Source: a virus
Length of the DNA: 21,887 bases
Direction: 5' to 3' (one strand)
Virus record (IMG/VR): IMGVR_UViG_3300032308_000697
Location: 1 to 21,887 of that record
The position numbers were made by a program, and so were the translations under genes. This document shows, in pieces, positions 14,731 through 21,887 of the stretch. Below the pieces are notes generated by a model, which saw nothing but the letters and a program-made list of their open reading frames with translations, did not search any database and was not told the DNA's origin. The first letter of the stretch is position 1. Every line of letters starts with the position of its first letter.

Positions 14731-17454
14731 TTAGTTACCTAACTTTGCTTTAAGTTCTTCGATTTGTTTTTGTTGTTCTTTAATCGCTTCAACTAACAAT
14801 GGAACAAGACGCTCGTAATGCAGAGTCATGTATTGTGGATCGATTGGAGCAGGAGCAATAACTTCTGGTAGCACCGATTGAACTTGTTGAGCCGATAAAC
14901 CAACTTCTTCTTTAGAAGCATCGTAACCCAATGCCACTGCAGTTTCGTTTGCATGATAATGGAAACCATCAAGAGAAAGAACTTTCTCAAGAGCATTTTG
15001 AATGTTACCAGTTTTAGTTTTTAAACGATCGTCAGAGTAGTAAGAAGTGATTGCATTCGTTGCACGAATCTCACCAGAAGTTCCAGATGCTGCAGTTCCA
15101 ACACCGAAAGAACCAAACTGAACAGAGGTTGCTGTACTACCTGAAGATAATATTGTTCCAGTATGATCTGGAAATGTAAATGTTCTATCTGCGCTCAATG
15201 TAGCTGGTGTGAGAATCACTTCCCAGTTACCAGTACCACCTGCACGACCACGAATCTCAATACCATCTTGAGTAGATGCAGCACGAGCAAGAGCACCACC
15301 ACCAGTAAGAGTTAATGATGTACCAGTCGCTGCACCAATATTTGGAGTAGTTAAAGTTTTATTTGTTAATGTCTCAGTACCAGCAATAGTTGCTAAAGTA
15401 CCAGTAGTTGGTAGTGTAACATTGGTAGAATCAGAAGTAGTTAAAGTTAAACTATGCCCACCAGAAGTAATTAAACTGCCACCATTAGAAATAGTTAGAG
15501 TAGCTGAAGACGCTGGCTCAGTAATTGTAACTTTATTAACAGCAGTGAGTTTAATAGAATCGTATGTTGCTCCAGTAAAATCTACTGTAGTGCCAGCGGT
15601 TGGTGCATTAGTTGGCGCACTAAAGAATTTCCAAACACTATCAGTTGCATCTTTAACTAAGCCAGTATATAATGTTGTTGAAGCTGGTTTATATTCTCCA
15701 ATAATACCAATGTCTTTAGTATTACCAGTTGCGCCATCGTTTAGATATACAGCAGAATCAGAAACAGTTAATGCTGAAGATGCTTCAGTGGTAGTTGTAC
15801 CTTGAACTGTTAAGTTACCAACAATTGTTACATTTTTCTGGAATGTAGTTGTGGCACCAGCAGAACCAGAACCAATAGTGAGGGTAGTCGCTGCAGTCGC
15901 TAAGTTAACTGTGGTAGCGTTGGCAGTTAATGCATTAAATGTAGTGGCAGTAGTAGTTAAATCACCACCATTGACAGCCAAATCACCAGTTAGAGTTGTG
16001 TTACCAGTCACTGCAAGAGTACCACCAATAGCAGTGTTACCAGTAGTATCAGCAACCGTAAACTTATCCGTGTCCATGGTAAGACCACCATTAAGGACAG
16101 TGGCACCTGTTACAGTTAATGTAGTACTAGCAGTAATAGCTTTTGCAGCTAATGTAGTATTGGCTACTGTTAAAGTACCAGTTGCAGCACCAAGATTCAG
16201 CGCAGTTGCAGCACCGAAAGCATTAACAGTAGTGGCAGTAGTATTAAACACATTCTGTGTTGTTTGTGTCCCAACTAGTGTACCAGTATAATCTTTAAGG
16301 TTTGTTCTATTCCATTGACCAATTTGAGTAGCTGCATCACCACCAGCATTCTCAGCATAAAAATCTAAATCACCATTTGAGTTACCAGCAGATGTTTCTG
16401 CTTGGATATAAGTAAAACCATCTACAGATTTAACACCACCGAGAGATGACCATGCACTAGATGAATAACCCTCAAATGTAGATTGAGTAGTATTGTAACG
16501 AATCATACCATTTGCTGCAACATATGGTCGTTGAGCAGTCGTGCCAGTTGGAACTTGTAAGAATCCAAAAGTAGTAATAGAAGTAATAGTACCAGTAGTT
16601 GGTATTGTTCCACCAGTAACTGTTACAGTAATGCTAGTTCCAGAAACAATGCTTGCAACTAATACGCTTGTAGGAGAACCACCAAATAGAGTTCCAGTAC
16701 CACCAGTTGCAGTAATATTTTGCCCAACCATAATACCAGTAGTTGATGACATACCAGTAATCGTTGCTGTCCATGGACCAGTACCAGTAATAGTTCCAAC
16801 TGTTCCATTACCATGACTTCCATTAGCCATTGTTATAGATCTTACGCCAGCAAAAGAGGTTGTAGTATCACCAACCTGTGCTGCAGTACTACCAATAGTT
16901 AAAGCAGAAGTAACCCAAGAAGGAGCAGTGGAAGCACCAGTAGAACGAAGAATAAATCCTGAATCTCCTGGAGCAATAAATCCAGTAGTATTTGTATCAG
17001 TCTGGTACATTAAGTAACCAGCAGAACCACCAGCAATGTTAGTTGCAGTAGTTGCAGTAGTTGCAGTACCAGTAGAAAGAGCAGAAGCATTAACCCATGT
17101 TGGACCAGAAGTTCCACCAGAAGTAAGAACTTGACCAGAAGTACCTGCAAGAGACAAACCAAAAGCAGAACCACTTGAATATACAATAGCACCAGCTACA
17201 CCAGTAAGAGCAGCTCCAGTTCCACCATAACCTAAAGCAATAGCGTTACCGTTCCAAATGGAACTTGTGCTCATTGTTTTATTGGTAAATGTTTGCGTGG
17301 CTGTAAGAGTTGGAATAACTTTACCACCCGCAGTTGATCCATCATGGATGCGTAAAGTATAAACATCAGTATCAACTGTTATTTCACCTTGTGCACCAGT
17401 GAATGCATTATTTTGAGAAGTAGTTCCTCTTCTAAACTGTACTTGGGTTGCCAT
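14731..17454 (-). CDS. Tail fibre with S74 intramolecular chaperone
   Basis: A 907-residue fibre-like protein. Residues 1-48 match the Mtd-type N-terminal domain (QFRRGTT, GEITVDTD, RIHDGSTAGG). The middle is Gly/Ser/Thr/Ala-rich repeats, including TNKT repeats, a GTGPWTATITGM module (about 224-290) and a VPTGTTAQRPYVAANGMIRY segment near 301. The C-terminus from about 795 is an S74 endosialidase-type chaperone with YYSDDRLK (Ser807, Lys812), EEVGLSAQQVQSVLPEV and a terminal coiled coil (EQQKQIEELKAKL). Such domains drive trimer folding and then cut themselves off just before the serine. A GGAAT ribosome site precedes the ATG. Receptor or target is unknown. Confidence 0.88.
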   Translation of the reverse strand: MATQVQFRRGTTSQNNAFTGAQGEITVDTDVYTLRIHDGSTAGGKVIPTLTATQTFTNKTMSTSSIWNGNAIALGYGGTGAALTGVAGAIVYSSGSAFGLSLAGTSGQVLTSGGTSGPTWVNASALSTGTATTATTATNIAGGSAGYLMYQTDTNTTGFIAPGDSGFILRSTGASTAPSWVTSALTIGSTAAQVGDTTTSFAGVRSITMANGSHGNGTVGTITGTGPWTATITGMSSTTGIMVGQNITATGGTGTLFGGSPTSVLVASIVSGTSITVTVTGGTIPTTGTITSITTFGFLQVPTGTTAQRPYVAANGMIRYNTTQSTFEGYSSSAWSSLGGVKSVDGFTYIQAETSAGNSNGDLDFYAENAGGDAATQIGQWNRTNLKDYTGTLVGTQTTQNVFNTTATTVNAFGAATALNLGAATGTLTVANTTLAAKAITASTTLTVTGATVLNGGLTMDTDKFTVADTTGNTAIGGTLAVTGNTTLTGDLAVNGGDLTTTATTFNALTANATTVNLATAATTLTIGSGSAGATTTFQKNVTIVGNLTVQGTTTTEASSALTVSDSAVYLNDGATGNTKDIGIIGEYKPASTTLYTGLVKDATDSVWKFFSAPTNAPTAGTTVDFTGATYDSIKLTAVNKVTITEPASSATLTISNGGSLITSGGHSLTLTTSDSTNVTLPTTGTLATIAGTETLTNKTLTTPNIGAATGTSLTLTGGGALARAASTQDGIEIRGRAGGTGNWEVILTPATLSADRTFTFPDHTGTILSSGSTATSVQFGSFGVGTAASGTSGEIRATNAITSYYSDDRLKTKTGNIQNALEKVLSLDGFHYHANETAVALGYDASKEEVGLSAQQVQSVLPEVIAPAPIDPQYMTLHYERLVPLLVEAIKEQQKQIEELKAKLGN

Positions 17455-17477
17455 TTAAAAATTCCTCTATTTTTGTA

Positions 17478-17485
17478 TATTTATG
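17478..17485 (-). promoter_or_regulatory. Possible late promoter before the S74 fibre (CATAAATA)
   Basis: CATAAATA on the minus strand overlaps the stop codon of the upstream 1059-residue gene and lies 23 bases before the fibre ATG. It fits the NATAAATA pattern with a plausible short leader. Confidence 0.5.
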
Positions 17486-20400
17486 CTTGCGCTTCTGACC
17501 AGAATAAGTTAATATTCACATTGGCTGCAGTTCCATCGACAACAGTAATTGTTCCACCCATGGCACTATGGTTTTGGCAAATATAATATAGGGTGTTTGG
17601 TGCGTCTATATCAACAGTCCATGTGATTGTTCCAACATCATCTCCGTTGTTAGTTACTCCAGTATTATATGCATCTCCAGTACCAGTTGTTGCAGCAGTT
17701 TTAATCCAGAAAGGATGTCCAGAAGCATTTACTGTAAATGTATATGTTTGTCCTCTAACAACTGTAATTGCAGGATCTGCATACCCATTTAAACGATAAG
17801 AACTAGAAGAAGTGTGTCCAACTTCATATGATGTTATTCCAGTTGGAAGAGGTCTAACAACGATTGCCAATACATCGGGACCATCTGGAAAGTTAGAATA
17901 TCCACCAATAGCTGAGTTTGACAATTCTTTCAAACTAGATAAGTCAATCTCAGAAAATCCATTAGGCTGACCCAATGTTGAGAAAATTTGTTCTCCAGGA
18001 TCTGCTGCATAAGTTACACCACGAGCAACTTGAGCAAAAGATGGTTGAGAACCTAATGCCACAGTGTTAACAGAATCCCATGTTAAATCAGTTGCAGCAT
18101 CGATGTTGCTTGGGTTTAACACACCATAAACTTGAACTGACTGATTAGACTGAACTTGAAGTTTTTGTAATAATAATTGAGAACGATTCACTAAATCTCT
18201 ATCACCAAGATTTCCTGAAATAGAGTTTGATACTGCTGGAGCTAATCTAATAGCAAATACAGTATGGGCATCACCAGTTGGAATTGTTTCATTTAAAGCT
18301 GCATATGAGAAGTAGTATCCACGATCTGTATCGAAACCACCATCCATAATATAAGAAGATCCCCAGTGATTTAATGTTGGCGCAGCAGTACAACTAATTA
18401 ATAGAACAGCTGTATGTCCATTACCTGCAGCATGAGATGCTGCAGAACCACCAGTAAATGTTTTATTAATACCACCAACGAACATAGTAAACGATGCACC
18501 ACGAGTACATCCAGTTAATGAATTTGTACCAGTATTAACACCAGTAAAAGTAATACATTCATTTTCAATAAGAACTACACCACCATTTACAGGGAATCTA
18601 GAAACATCTAGTACTGGAATAGTAGTGACAGAACTATTAATAGAAGATGCTAGTTCTCCATTTACTGATTCATTAATAGTTTGATAACGAACAGCAGTGT
18701 TACCTGAACGCATGTACGCTTCATCATTAATATTATTTTGTTTCATGCGATGAGCAAGAATCATGTTGCCGTCTGGACCACGGCACATAAAGTCAATAAA
18801 ACCAGCACCATACCACGAAAATGCAATACCCATCATTTGCATTTTATTTAAGTTAATATTATAACCCGAAATGCCAGTTCCATCTAAAGCATCAATATTA
18901 AACTCTGACTGAGGTACACGATAGTCAATAACTGTTGCTAATTTAATACCAACTGAAGAATTAATACCACGATATGCAGGATTAATTGTCATATTATTAT
19001 CATCAGCAATAGAACCTACCATGTAGGTCATTCCACGAATAACAATACGATCACCAACTTTAAGTTGTTGAGTGAAACGACCAGAACTAGCTGTGACAGC
19101 TTGAGATCCTGGAGTTACAGTACAGAAACCAGAAATTTGATATGTCGAAGATCGTTTAACAACTGCTAATTCTTTACCATCAAATTCCCAGAACAACCCG
19201 TTTTGATCATCGAAAGCACCCATACGAACAGATGCACCATGCCAGAACTTTAAAGTGACACGAGGTAAATTTGTAATAACAGCAGTAGTAGACCCTAGTG
19301 ATGATGCAGCAACTACAGTAAATGTATTCTCACTAGTGACAGTATTGATACCATATGTTCCATTATATCCTGATGTAATAACACCAGCTATTTCAACAGT
19401 TGCTCCGACTTGAAGACCATGATCAAGTTCAGTTGTTACAGTAATAAGAGAACCCGCAGATGTTCCTGCAGCGGAAATTTGGTCAAGGTTCATAACAGGG
19501 TTAAATAAAACACCCGAAGTCCAAAGAATACCCTTACCTGATTGATAACGCATATACTTTTTAGTCTGGCGAGAAACAGAAGCACCATGAGATGGAACAA
19601 AATTACCAAGCTGAACACCACCATCAAATGGGCGATGTAATATAAATGCGTCTGAACGAGTATATAATGTTAAATTAATGCCACCACTTGATACTGCGCC
19701 ACCTACACGAGCAGTGAAAGTAAAGGTTGTTGGCGATGGAACTGATTCTGCAAAAAAGTTACCTGTTAGTAATCCATGATTAGTTCCACTAGAAGATACA
19801 ATACCAATTAATGGAGCACCTGGAACTAAACCATGATTTGCATAACATGTAACAGTAATCACTGATGGATTGCTTCCATCTGATGTTACTGATTCAACTG
19901 GTAAATCTGAACCAGAATAAAAACCACCACGACGACCATAAGTAGATCCACCAAAAATTGATAGATTATCTGTACCAACAATACCCTTTGCATAGTAAGT
20001 GAAACTTGTTGGTCCAGGAACACTAGAAATAACAAACGCACCCTCAGCACGAGCGTAATTTGTAGTTCCAGTTAAACCATATAGAATAACTGGATCTGCA
20101 ACTGACAATCCATGTGCAGCAGATGTTGTAACTGTAATTAATGATGGAGATGCACCATCAGTTCTTACATTAGAAAGAAATAAATCTAATCCTGGTTTTT
20201 CATAAATTCCAGGAATATTACGGATGTCTGTATAGTTCTGCCACTTAGTTGGTTGTAGACCATATTCAAAGTCAGCGTCAATTAATGACTGTGGATTGGC
20301 AACACGCATTCTCTCAATGGCATCAACACCCATGGCATATGGGCGAACAATATTACCAATATTTTTTGGAGCGTCAGTGTAAATAGCGATTTTGTCGTTT

Positions 20401-20660
20401 GACGACATTGTTGAAGTATCATATGTAAGAGTTACAGTTGTTACACCTTCCTGCTCTGAGAAAAATCCTGCATTTTCTGTGGAACTATATGTAACAGTTC
20501 CGCCACGAGTTGGATCTCCAATGGCGTAAATATTATTCTGTGAAGTTTTATTTGCAATAATCAATAGTTGGGTTGCATCAACTTTTCCAGGGAATTTTAC
20601 ATACCCTGAATTAGCAACATCTGGAGAGAAAATATATTTTTCAACTAATTGGCGAGCCAT
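17481..20660 (-). CDS. Large virion structural protein with cupredoxin-like end
   Basis: A 1059-residue protein of the kind found among tail-appendage genes of aquatic T4-like phages; its T4 counterpart is unclear. The N-terminus (MARQLVEKYIFSPDVANSGY) and RPYAMGVDAIERMRVANPQS near 106 look conserved. Three related units of about 57 residues (168-225, 260-318, 396-452) share an ITVTxxxxHGLxxG start and a TxFT-type end. The centre holds a beta-rich region with LKFWHGASVRMGAFDDQNG (470-488). Residues about 957-1047 resemble a cupredoxin: His982 in GHPFWI, then Cys1028, His1031 and Met1034 in YYICQNHSAMGG. AAGGA lies 6 bases before the ATG. Fibre or baseplate adaptor is the likely role. Confidence 0.82.
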   Translation of the reverse strand: MARQLVEKYIFSPDVANSGYVKFPGKVDATQLLIIANKTSQNNIYAIGDPTRGGTVTYSSTENAGFFSEQEGVTTVTLTYDTSTMSSNDKIAIYTDAPKNIGNIVRPYAMGVDAIERMRVANPQSLIDADFEYGLQPTKWQNYTDIRNIPGIYEKPGLDLFLSNVRTDGASPSLITVTTSAAHGLSVADPVILYGLTGTTNYARAEGAFVISSVPGPTSFTYYAKGIVGTDNLSIFGGSTYGRRGGFYSGSDLPVESVTSDGSNPSVITVTCYANHGLVPGAPLIGIVSSSGTNHGLLTGNFFAESVPSPTTFTFTARVGGAVSSGGINLTLYTRSDAFILHRPFDGGVQLGNFVPSHGASVSRQTKKYMRYQSGKGILWTSGVLFNPVMNLDQISAAGTSAGSLITVTTELDHGLQVGATVEIAGVITSGYNGTYGINTVTSENTFTVVAASSLGSTTAVITNLPRVTLKFWHGASVRMGAFDDQNGLFWEFDGKELAVVKRSSTYQISGFCTVTPGSQAVTASSGRFTQQLKVGDRIVIRGMTYMVGSIADDNNMTINPAYRGINSSVGIKLATVIDYRVPQSEFNIDALDGTGISGYNINLNKMQMMGIAFSWYGAGFIDFMCRGPDGNMILAHRMKQNNINDEAYMRSGNTAVRYQTINESVNGELASSINSSVTTIPVLDVSRFPVNGGVVLIENECITFTGVNTGTNSLTGCTRGASFTMFVGGINKTFTGGSAASHAAGNGHTAVLLISCTAAPTLNHWGSSYIMDGGFDTDRGYYFSYAALNETIPTGDAHTVFAIRLAPAVSNSISGNLGDRDLVNRSQLLLQKLQVQSNQSVQVYGVLNPSNIDAATDLTWDSVNTVALGSQPSFAQVARGVTYAADPGEQIFSTLGQPNGFSEIDLSSLKELSNSAIGGYSNFPDGPDVLAIVVRPLPTGITSYEVGHTSSSSYRLNGYADPAITVVRGQTYTFTVNASGHPFWIKTAATTGTGDAYNTGVTNNGDDVGTITWTVDIDAPNTLYYICQNHSAMGGTITVVDGTAANVNINLFWSEAQA
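17520..17792 (-). other. Cupredoxin-like domain in the 1059-residue protein
   Basis: Encodes residues about 957-1047. The pattern is a distal His (codon 17715-17717) followed by C-x2-H-x2-M (codons between 17559 and 17579), with the G-G and beta-strand context seen after the loop in amicyanin and pseudoazurin. All four type 1 copper ligands are present in the expected order. Copper binding is not demonstrated by sequence alone. Confidence 0.7.
19305..20159 (-). repeat. Three HGL-type protein repeats in the structural gene
   Basis: Three diverged units at 19986-20159, 19707-19883 and 19305-19475 encode ITVTTSAAHGL, ITVTCYANHGL and ITVTTELDHGL starts. They end SVPGPTSFTYYA, SVPSPTTFTFTA and TVTSENTFTVVA. 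The similarity is at protein level; the DNA copies are too diverged to be a recent duplication. Confidence 0.75.
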
Positions 20661-20669
20661 TTTATTCCT

Positions 20670-21359
20670 TTAGAATCCAAAAATAATCGAGTAGCCAATA
20701 TAGTCAGCTTTAACCGATTGGTCAATATTATTCAATGATACAATACCGTCTAATCTTAATAGACCCATGTCGTAAATCTGTGCAGCAACATCAGTAATTA
20801 ATCCAAGATCTTCTTCAGCAGCAATAACTCCATCAGTCACCGAACCAAGATCTGATTGTGCATTAGTGGCAAATACAGCAGAAGTAATATTTGCATCATT
20901 ATCGGCATTAATCCATGTCGATCCAGTATATGTAAGAACTTGTCCTGCAGTGGCTGAACTAATAGTAACATCTGTTAAACTATCTATTGTAGAAACATCA
21001 CGAGTAACCCACTGAAGACCAGTACCAGTAGAAGCAAGCAACTGACCATTAGTACCTGCACTACCACCAGCAGTTAGTGTGCCAGTAACTACAGGAGAAG
21101 TTAAGGATTTGTTTGTTAATGTCTGAGATCTTGATAGTGTTACAACTTCAACACCTTCAATCGTTACAACACCAGCAGCACTGCGAGCAAGTGTAGTATC
21201 AGTGGCATGACCTAATTCAATACTAGTCGCTGAAGCAACACCCAATGTAGGTGTTGTCATAGTTGGGCTAGTGAGAGTTTTGTTTGTTAGTGTTTGAGTG
21301 CCAGTTAAAGTAACGATGGCACTTGGGGCAACAATATTTGATAGTAAAGTATTAGCCAT
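20670..21359 (-). CDS. Short tail-fibre-like protein
   Basis: A 229-residue protein. Its N-terminal half has repeats found in phage fibres: TQTLTNKTLTSPTMTTP (about 20-36) and SQTLTNKSLTSPVVTG (about 78-93), then GTNGQLLASTGTGLQW and AGQVLTYTGSTW, a hydrophobic-aromatic fibre motif also present in the 907-residue fibre. The C-terminal part (DLGSVTDGVIAAEEDLG to the aromatic end GYSIIFGF) is compact and may be a trimer cap or attachment end. The start overlaps the stop of the upstream C1q-type gene (TAATG). No enzymatic motif is visible. Role in adhesion is inferred from repeats and neighbours. Confidence 0.75.
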   Translation of the reverse strand: MANTLLSNIVAPSAIVTLTGTQTLTNKTLTSPTMTTPTLGVASATSIELGHATDTTLARSAAGVVTIEGVEVVTLSRSQTLTNKSLTSPVVTGTLTAGGSAGTNGQLLASTGTGLQWVTRDVSTIDSLTDVTISSATAGQVLTYTGSTWINADNDANITSAVFATNAQSDLGSVTDGVIAAEEDLGLITDVAAQIYDMGLLRLDGIVSLNNIDQSVKADYIGYSIIFGF

Positions 21360-21887
21360 TATGCTCCTCTAACCATACAACCACTGAAGTATGAAATATT
21401 TGAACCAGCTGTAGTGCCCAAATTACCTCCACTAGTCTGCTGTACATAAATTTCAAAATAATCTGTCGATCCATTAGCAACAGCTATATCAGATATCTGC
21501 ATTGAAAACCATCCACCTGCACCTGACTGAGCAACTCCTGTATTATTCCATCCTCGAGCGTATTCAGTTCCATTTTTCCATATGGTGATCATTAATTCGC
21601 CAGTACCACTACTACCACCATCTAAACGAACTGAAGCATTAAGTTGATAATAACCTGCAACTGTAGGAGTAAATCTACTTGATGCAAAATTACTATTACT
21701 ATCAAAATTTTCAGTACCGAATGTAACTTTTTGCTGTGTGCCAGATGTAATTGTTTGTGCAGTATCTACATATGCTCTGAATACTGGACCATCTGTAGCT
21801 AGAGTACCACTAGTTGGTAGTGTTACAGTAGTAGTGCCAGTGGTAGTCAGCGTAGTAGCATGAGCACCAGAAGTTGTGAGATTACCA
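21359..21887 (-). CDS. Tail fibre protein with C1q-like C-terminus (5' end off window)
   Basis: The frame is open from the window edge to a TAA at 21359-21361, giving at least 175 residues. An ATG at 21592 lies inside the domain and is not the real start. The visible N-terminal part has the fibre motif LTTTGTTTVTLPTSGTLA. From about residue 34 a C1q-like jelly-roll follows: FRAYVDTAQTITSGTQQKV, TFGTENFDSNSNFASSRFTP, TVAGYYQLNASVRL, and the typical ending SYFSGCMVRGA. C1q-like heads on phage fibres form compact trimers and probably bind surface ligands or cap the fibre. The missing start prevents judging length or N-terminal attachment domain. Confidence 0.82.
   Translation of the reverse strand, partial: GNLTTSGAHATTLTTTGTTTVTLPTSGTLATDGPVFRAYVDTAQTITSGTQQKVTFGTENFDSNSNFASSRFTPTVAGYYQLNASVRLDGGSSGTGELMITIWKNGTEYARGWNNTGVAQSGAGGWFSMQISDIAVANGSTDYFEIYVQQTSGGNLGTTAGSNISYFSGCMVRGA

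Noticed and set aside
15422-16816. Several long plus-strand frames (15422-15805, 15851-16291, 16541-16816) opposite the S74 fibre
   Set aside because: They arise from Thr/Val/Ala-rich repeat codons read in reverse, giving Pro/Val-rich products. No ribosome site or domain supports them.
14731-17454. A diversity-generating retroelement acting on the Mtd-like fibre
   Set aside because: The N-terminus resembles the Mtd N-domain, but the C-terminus is an S74 chaperone rather than a C-type lectin variable region. No reverse transcriptase or template repeat is visible in the window.
1-21887. CRISPR array, tRNA genes, transposons or defence systems
   Set aside because: No regularly spaced identical repeats, cloverleaf-like segments, transposase or nuclease-type defence proteins were seen. 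The genes are continuous phage structural genes with very small gaps.

Overview
The window is the late structural (head, neck and tail) block of a T4-like contractile-tailed bacteriophage. All genes lie on the minus strand, so transcription runs from position 21887 towards 1. Recognisable T4 homologues occur in the order 13-14-15-17-18-19-20-67-(68)-(unknown)-21-22-23-3-uvsY-uvsW. This compact order, with gp3 then uvsY and uvsW directly after gp23, is the layout I know from T4-like phages of cyanobacteria and other aquatic bacteria, rather than that of the enterobacterial T-evens. The DNA is AT-rich. No tRNA, photosynthesis gene or host-derived metabolic gene is visible, so the host cannot be named. 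No gap exceeds about 90 bases, so there is no long non-coding stretch.

Region by region, in the direction of transcription. 21887-14731 is an adhesion or tail-appendage block: a 5'-truncated fibre protein ending in a C1q-like domain, a 229-residue fibre-like protein, a 1059-residue virion protein ending in a cupredoxin-like domain with a full set of type 1 copper ligands, and a 907-residue fibre ending in a self-cleaving S74 intramolecular chaperone. 14729-12097 holds neck and tail-terminator genes gp13, gp14 and gp15. 12094-7361 holds the large terminase gp17, the sheath gp18 and the tube gp19. 7337-1426 is the head module: portal gp20, core protein gp67, a probable gp68, an unrecognised beta-rich 142-residue protein, prohead protease gp21, scaffold gp22 and major capsid gp23. 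A strong terminator follows gp23. 1336-1 holds the gp3-like tail completion protein, the recombination mediator uvsY and the start of the helicase uvsW.

The products form one assembly line. gp20, gp67, gp68, gp22 and gp23 build the prohead and gp21 matures it. gp17 packages DNA through gp20. gp13 and gp14 close the head, while gp15 and gp3 cap the tail made of gp18 and gp19. The fibre block supplies adhesion. UvsY and UvsW serve the recombination-dependent replication that feeds concatemers to the terminase. Four gene pairs share a TAATG stop-start overlap, and several gaps carry NATAAATA boxes like T4-type late promoters.

The most unusual points are the cupredoxin-like domain on a virion protein, beta-rich insertions in three neck and tail proteins (gp13, gp14, gp18) with a shared GSGY-type module in two of them, the absence of gp16 from the gp15-gp17 junction, and the unassigned gene between the core genes and gp21. 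I found no sign of a CRISPR array, transposon, integrase or defence system.
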